Assembly (NCBI GenBank): GCA_009787025.1
Contig: WRGT01000060.1
Location: 1-37,842 of the forward strand
Length of the DNA: 37,842 bases
Source of the DNA: Spirochaetota bacterium
GTDB lineage: Bacteria > Spirochaetota > UBA4802 > UBA5550
Direction of reading: 5' to 3'
In this document: positions 33,912 to 37,842 of the stretch, in pieces
Numbering within the stretch: position 1 is the stretch's first letter
How the letters are laid out: each line of letters starts with the position of its first letter
The notes under the pieces: model-generated
Database searches by the model: none
What the model was told of the DNA's origin: nothing
Seen by the model: only the letters and a program-made list of their open reading frames with translations
Position numbers and translations under genes: made by a program

Positions 33912-33999
33912 ATGGAAGAAACCTTGTATTTTTAATACTTTTTCTCCTTACACTTTCATTTACCGCTTGCGAAAGTGCCGTAAAAGCGGGCGGTTAATG
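33912..33999 (+). pseudogene. Possible remnant of a very small lipoprotein gene
   Basis: One frame reads LVFLILFLLTLSFTACESAVKAGG and stops at 33997-33999. This is a lipoprotein signal peptide with a lipobox Cys and a very short mature part, like entericidin-type lipoproteins. It lacks an in-frame start; ATG at 33912 would start it only if two inserted bases (G and C in ATGGAAGAAACC) were removed. Either a relic or chance. Confidence 0.3.
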
Positions 34000-34102
34000 T
34001 ATAGGGCTGTCTGATAAGTAACACGCAGGCAATCTATATGTAAAATAATTTGTTGACTTGCTCTATAAAACATTTAATATTGTTTTATTCAACAGATTTA
34101 AA

Positions 34103-34131
34103 GTTAAATATAGCAGTGTTTAGACTATAAT
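34103..34131 (+). promoter_or_regulatory. Candidate promoter of the DUF362 gene
   Basis: A perfect TATAAT at 34126-34131 lies 17 bases after GTTAAA (34103-34108), a weak -35. Another weak option is TTGACT (34053-34058) with TAATAT (34075-34080). Both lie within 170 bases of the ATG. Confidence 0.35.
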
Positions 34132-34217
34132 GCAATTTTTATAAATTACATTTAATGATAAAATCCAATATTTTAAATAGAGAATAATCAAAATTAAAAG
34201 AAAAGGAGAATAATCAT

Positions 34218-35633
34218 ATGTCAACAAAAGCCGCGACCGTCACCGTTAAACGTTTACATACGCCGCACCAGACAGAATCGTTCACGCAGTTCAAACCGCT
34301 TTCCACGGCATTGAAGAATGAGGTATTTGCTGCAGTCACCGGATTATTCGATGCTGCGGGCGGAAAGAATTTACTTAAAAAAAGCGGTGATGTGTATTTA
34401 AAACCAAATGCGATTGACAGTAAGCCCTATTCTTACACCCGTCCGGAATTGGTAGAGGCTGTCATTCAATACTGGAAAAATGCCGGCGCCAGACATATCT
34501 ATTTGATTGAAAACTGCACGCAAAGCAATTTTACCCGCATGGTATTTGCACTCACAGGGTACAGCGATATATGCCGGCGTTACGGCGTGCGAGAGGTATA
34601 TCTTGATGAAGAAAAAAGCATACCCTTTATCTTCAGGGGAAAAGCTCCGGAGACGCAGGATGAGACCGGTTATGCCCAGACTAACTTCCTCATCCCAAGG
34701 TTCATCACGGAAAACCTGATAGACCGGGCAGAAGAAAACCTCTACATCAGCCTGCCAAAGCTAAAAACACACTCCATGGCCGGTGTAACCCTGGGGGTGA
34801 AGAATCAGTGGGCTTTCCCACAGCCAAGCGACAGGCGTTCGGACCATAATTATAATCTGGCAAGTAAATTAGTTGATGTACTGAGTTATATACAGCCGGA
34901 TTTCACCATCATCGAAGGTGTGGAAGCCACTATTCACGGTCATTACCCTGCAACAGCCCTGGCAGACAAATGCGTTCTGCCATTCCGAGTGCTCATAGGC
35001 AGCGCCAATGTAGTGGCAGCCGATCTTGTTGGGGCGCGGCTATTCGGACTTAAACCTGAAGAAGATGTACTCCATCTGAAGATTGCCATGGACCGTGACT
35101 ACAGCCGGGGCGTACACAGCTTGGACGATGTGGAAATCATAGGAGATATATCCGATTTTACACAACGCTACAGTTGGGATCTATATCCGCAGTTTCCGGA
35201 AGATATCACGATCCTCAAGGGCAAAGAGCGATGCTGCCGGGAAGGCTGCCAGAATAACCCCCTGACTGTAATACAGATTCTATCCTGTGATTTTCAGGGC
35301 AAGGGCGGCTGGACCATTGTGATGGGCAAGGGTCATGACCGGGAAGTCATCGACGCTATTAAAGGCAGAGTAATGGTGGCTGGACATTGCGCCATTGCCG
35401 AAGCAGGCGACAGCCTTGTAGCACGCTTGGGCCGCAAAAACATCTATTTCAGCGGCTACTGCAATGACCTGTGCGCTACCACTAACGCTTTGTGTCATCT
35501 AATGAAAGTGAACCCTTTGCTGATGGCGCCGTTGCCGTTCTTCAAATCACTTAAGCTCCTGACACTTTCAAAATTACACGGCTCTCAGGCAAATGTACCT
35601 TTCTTTTTTGCGCATAAGGTTAAAGTGGTTTGA
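34218..35633 (+). CDS. DUF362 domain protein, cysteine-rich C-terminus
   Basis: 471 residues with the DUF362 core: VYLKPNAIDSKPYSYTRPEL (59-78), a GARHIYLIEN segment, ISLPKLKTHSMAGVTLGVKN (177-196) and SANVVAADLVGARLFGL (262-278). DUF362 proteins often carry ferredoxin motifs. This one lacks a standard CxxCxxCxxxCP and instead has eight scattered cysteines (339, 340, 344, 357, 391, 415, 419, 426). A metal or redox role is possible but unproven. AAAGGAG precedes the ATG. Its base composition is clearly more GC-rich than the neighbours (32 of 60 at 34741-34800 against 17 of 60 at 31261-31320), which suggests recent transfer. Single gene. Confidence 0.85.
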   Translation: MSTKAATVTVKRLHTPHQTESFTQFKPLSTALKNEVFAAVTGLFDAAGGKNLLKKSGDVYLKPNAIDSKPYSYTRPELVEAVIQYWKNAGARHIYLIENCTQSNFTRMVFALTGYSDICRRYGVREVYLDEEKSIPFIFRGKAPETQDETGYAQTNFLIPRFITENLIDRAEENLYISLPKLKTHSMAGVTLGVKNQWAFPQPSDRRSDHNYNLASKLVDVLSYIQPDFTIIEGVEATIHGHYPATALADKCVLPFRVLIGSANVVAADLVGARLFGLKPEEDVLHLKIAMDRDYSRGVHSLDDVEIIGDISDFTQRYSWDLYPQFPEDITILKGKERCCREGCQNNPLTVIQILSCDFQGKGGWTIVMGKGHDREVIDAIKGRVMVAGHCAIAEAGDSLVARLGRKNIYFSGYCNDLCATTNALCHLMKVNPLLMAPLPFFKSLKLLTLSKLHGSQANVPFFFAHKVKVV

Positions 35634-35715
35634 ACGGACATAGCAGGCGCGGTTGTTATCTATACTAGCTCTTCTAATTTATGTTACAATCCGAATGATT
35701 TCCGTATTTTTTTAC

Positions 35716-35733
35716 AAAAAAGGGGCTGCCTCT
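35716..35733 (-). terminator. Probable terminator of the envelope operon
   Basis: On the minus strand AGAGGCAGCCCCT forms a short stem with one mismatch and is followed by TTTTTTG. It starts 4 bases after the stop of the barrel protein gene. Confidence 0.4.
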
Positions 35734-35736
35734 AAC

Positions 35737-37110
35737 TTATATGCTTAAATTAATTCCTGCCATGACAAAATTGCACTTAAGCGTTGACTTGTCGTAGGCA
35801 TCGCCCGGGAGAAACAAGCCGTAATTTACATACATTGACAAATCATAACATATCTGCCACCTGAACGAAACGTCAACACCCTGCCCTATAAACGCCTCAG
35901 GCAGCGGAGCTTCATTTGCATTTATGGGAGCTTCTTTTTTATCCTTTAAATAATAGAGATACTTTGCTCCAAGGCTGACATTACCAAACGGTGCAAAAGA
36001 AAATCCTCCGCGAATAATATGTATGTTACCCAAATTAGGCTTAAGGGCGTAACCCCCTGCAAAAGTTCCAAATGCAATAAAGCCCCTGTCGTCTCCCTTT
36101 GCTTCTTTAGGTCTGTTTGAACTGGTATAGTTTGTTCTGTGTTCATCGCCAGAACCAAACGAATATTGAACAATAAGCATGGGATTTAATGCAACACGCA
36201 TATAATAATAAATACCGCTGTTTATTGCAAACGCGGAAATATTCGATTTCTCAAAAGGAATAAGAGGGTTCGGACTCCCCGCATCAACGCTGTTTATATA
36301 ACTTGTACCTCTTTCATAAACAAATTCGCCGTAATAGGACATATGGCTGAATAAAACACCCTCTAAGCCTATACCGTAATATTCGGAATTATACTTTGTT
36401 TCAAAGCTCTTTGTCTGCTTGGAAAAATCCATTTGAACAAGTCCAAGCAGGTAAACTTTTTGATTATAAAAAAAGACAGAAACGGTTCCGCCGCCGAACA
36501 TCCTCTTTGCACCGTCTGTAATATCTTTGTCGTTTAAATTATATGGATTGTTATCTTTTAATAAAAATCCCGTATAAAGACCAAGTAAATCAATACTGAA
36601 AACAGATAAATGAAATACTGCTTCTGCGCCGTCGCCGCGTCCGTTTAAAACCAACCCTGTTCCCATTGTATAGTATTTTCTGCCTAATGAGAAACTTATA
36701 CTGTTATTTAAATATGACGCTGACAAAAACGCCTGGTCAAGGTCTAAAACGTTATCTGACTTATAATTATCATAGGTACCTTGACGCTGAGTAATTCCAA
36801 GATAGGAATTTTTTCCGCTGATATACAAAAAGCTGTTATTCCAAAGATAGACCTTGCCCCAAACTTTTGCATTAAGAATATATGCTCCAAGTCTTCCTGC
36901 GCTGTTATCCTCAAATATAAAAACAGGGCTTAATATTGCGCCGTACATAATCGCTCTGTCAAAAAAGGAATTTCCCGGCATGACAACATCAAGATCTTTA
37001 TCTATATCAGACCCGTAAAAAAACCTCTCTTCTGTTACTTTAACAGACTGGGCAAAGAGATTTATACAAATTGTCAACATTAACAGAATAAATAAAATTC
37101 TCAATCTCAT
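35737..37110 (-). CDS. Outer-membrane beta-barrel protein
   Basis: A signal peptide (MRLRILFILLMLTICINLFA, cleavage before QSVKV) precedes 437 residues of alternating aromatic/polar strands with glycine-rich turns, such as SISFSLGRKYYTMGTGLVLN and NVSLGAKYLYYLKD. The end FVMAGINLSI is a typical final barrel strand. The position second in an operon, two bases after the 205-residue periplasmic protein gene, suggests a paired envelope role. A channel or porin is the simplest reading; no family recognised. Confidence 0.8.
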   Translation of the reverse strand: MRLRILFILLMLTICINLFAQSVKVTEERFFYGSDIDKDLDVVMPGNSFFDRAIMYGAILSPVFIFEDNSAGRLGAYILNAKVWGKVYLWNNSFLYISGKNSYLGITQRQGTYDNYKSDNVLDLDQAFLSASYLNNSISFSLGRKYYTMGTGLVLNGRGDGAEAVFHLSVFSIDLLGLYTGFLLKDNNPYNLNDKDITDGAKRMFGGGTVSVFFYNQKVYLLGLVQMDFSKQTKSFETKYNSEYYGIGLEGVLFSHMSYYGEFVYERGTSYINSVDAGSPNPLIPFEKSNISAFAINSGIYYYMRVALNPMLIVQYSFGSGDEHRTNYTSSNRPKEAKGDDRGFIAFGTFAGGYALKPNLGNIHIIRGGFSFAPFGNVSLGAKYLYYLKDKKEAPINANEAPLPEAFIGQGVDVSFRWQICYDLSMYVNYGLFLPGDAYDKSTLKCNFVMAGINLSI

Positions 37111-37112
37111 AA

Positions 37113-37730
37113 TTATTTTTTACCTTTCTTTCTGCCTTTTTTTCTGGCTTTCTTTTTGTCTTTATTAGGCTCTATATTTTTATTCTCAGCAATAATAATT
37201 TCCCCTTTAACAGTCCCTTCTTTAACAGTCCCTTCTTTAACAGCTTCATCTTTAACAGCCTCATCTTTGACAGCTTCACCTTTGACAGCCGCTTCTTTGT
37301 TTTTGCCTTTATTAAATTCATCTACTCTTGTGAACAACTCAATGAGCTCCGAACCCGACATTAAATCATTTTCACTTCTCAATTCGCTGAAGAGCTTGTT
37401 AGCCAGACACGCCCTGTATGCATATCTTTCAGTATCAAATATTTTGTACATGAAGCTCTTTTTGAGATTAAGATACCTTGCTATCATCAATGAAACCATG
37501 CCTTTTGTTAAAGGAATCTCGTCAAAATAGCCCTTAAGCAAATATGAATTTGACACCTTATTTGTTCTTATCTGCAGTCTAAACATACGCAGAGCATCGC
37601 CGTAAGTTGCGACTTTCTTACCGTCAAGTTCGTTTATGAACACTATCGGCGATATACCCTGAGCCGTTAAGCTTAGCGATAAAACCATTAGCAGCAGTAT
37701 ATTAATACAAAAAATTTTAATTAATTTCAT
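37113..37730 (-). CDS. Secreted protein with pentapeptide-repeat linker and Lys-rich tail
   Basis: The signal peptide MKLIKIFCINILLLMVLSLSLTAQ leads to a helical domain (about 25-140) with YGDALRMFRLQIRTN and SLMIARYLNLKKSFMYKIFD. Then come six tandem five-residue units (DEAVK, EGTVK, GEAVK types) and a very basic end (KKKARKKGRKKGKK). The tail could bind peptidoglycan, nucleic acid or acidic surface polymers; this is open. AAGGAG sits before the ATG. It is the first gene of a two-gene operon with the barrel protein. No family recognised. Confidence 0.78.
   Translation of the reverse strand: MKLIKIFCINILLLMVLSLSLTAQGISPIVFINELDGKKVATYGDALRMFRLQIRTNKVSNSYLLKGYFDEIPLTKGMVSLMIARYLNLKKSFMYKIFDTERYAYRACLANKLFSELRSENDLMSGSELIELFTRVDEFNKGKNKEAAVKGEAVKDEAVKDEAVKEGTVKEGTVKGEIIIAENKNIEPNKDKKKARKKGRKKGKK
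37206..37295 (-). repeat. Six 15-bp in-frame tandem repeats
   Basis: Six units of TTTRACAGYYNCHYC (plus strand) run without gaps from 37206 to 37295; the first two are identical. Each encodes five residues, so copy changes would keep the frame. They form the linker of the 205-residue secreted protein. Confidence 0.9.
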
Positions 37731-37776
37731 ATAAACTATATCTCCTTATCGCTGTACAATTAGTTACATACCTCTC

Positions 37777-37842
37777 GTCATTGCGAGCCGAGTTCTAAGT
37801 TCAACCGATAGAACAATGTAAACTCGGCGTGGCAATCCAGTC
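37777..37842. repeat. Partial CGTCATTGCGAG-type dispersed repeat at the window edge
   Basis: CGTCATTGCGAGCCGAG and GGCGTGGCAATCC are the two ends of a short palindromic element well known in many bacterial genomes. GCCGAGTT (37787-37794) and AACTCGGC (37821-37828) form a perfect inverted repeat, extended by ATTGC/GCAAT. The element may continue beyond the window. Confidence 0.65.

Larger units (their letters stand above)
33584..34217. other. Long intergenic region (634 bp) with hairpin and gene remnant
   Basis: It contains a hairpin with T-run at 33621-33653, the direct repeat ATTATTATAATG (33731-33742, 33745-33756 region), a possible degraded lipoprotein gene near 33912-33999 and a promoter candidate for the DUF362 gene at 34103-34131. 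Otherwise AT-rich and without genes. Confidence 0.5.

Noticed and set aside
37206-37295. Regular 15-bp repeats considered as a CRISPR array
   Set aside because: The units are adjacent with no spacers and are in frame within a coding gene.

Overview
The window is AT-rich DNA from a Gram-negative (diderm) bacterium with an anaerobic style of metabolism. The evidence is two outer-membrane beta-barrel genes, lipoproteins, a bactofilin, 2-oxoacid:ferredoxin oxidoreductase genes, an ADP-forming acyl-CoA synthetase, many iron-sulfur proteins and c-type cytochrome maturation genes. The lineage cannot be fixed from the sequence alone. Spirochaetota, Deferribacterota or Desulfobacterota-like groups all fit. 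Several genes in 19-25 kb look like types common in Bacteroidota and may be imported.

Layout: (1) 1-1615: intergenic DNA with GGGGTCAGAGCC motifs, then a frameshifted outer-membrane protein gene. (2) 1900-14095: a catabolic block. Acyl-CoA dehydrogenase and ADP-forming acyl-CoA synthetase read leftward. Diverging from them are an OFA-type MFS carrier and a tight operon frhB-like / iorA / iorB / glcD-like / glcF-like. Together they could import a 2-hydroxy or 2-oxo acid, oxidise it to the 2-oxo acid, decarboxylate it to an acyl-CoA with reduced ferredoxin, and make ATP from the acyl-CoA. (3) 14327-18936: ccmABCDEF with overlapping genes. It includes a 37-residue CcmD that is easy to miss and a CcmE with CxxxY in place of the heme-binding histidine motif; CcmG/CcmH are absent here.

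(4) 19018-25499: an accessory region. It holds a Fic toxin with a VbhA-like antitoxin, a nested inverted-repeat element (19911-20250), a lipoprotein, a Pif1/RecD-like helicase with HRDC and HTH tails, a small lone gene, a RelBE-like pair whose toxin is frameshifted, and a DUF3791-type gene pair. (5) 25547-33583: housekeeping genes: alaS, a lipoprotein, bactofilin, a B12-binding radical SAM protein and a U32 peptidase/hydroxylase. (6) 34218-35633: a GC-richer DUF362 gene, probably acquired. (7) 35737-37730: a two-gene envelope operon. The window ends in part of a CGTCATTGCGAG-type dispersed repeat.

No rRNA, tRNA, CRISPR array or complete transposase was found. Two genes (540-1615 and 24488-24816) are each broken by what looks like one missing base, so real decay and assembly error should both be considered.
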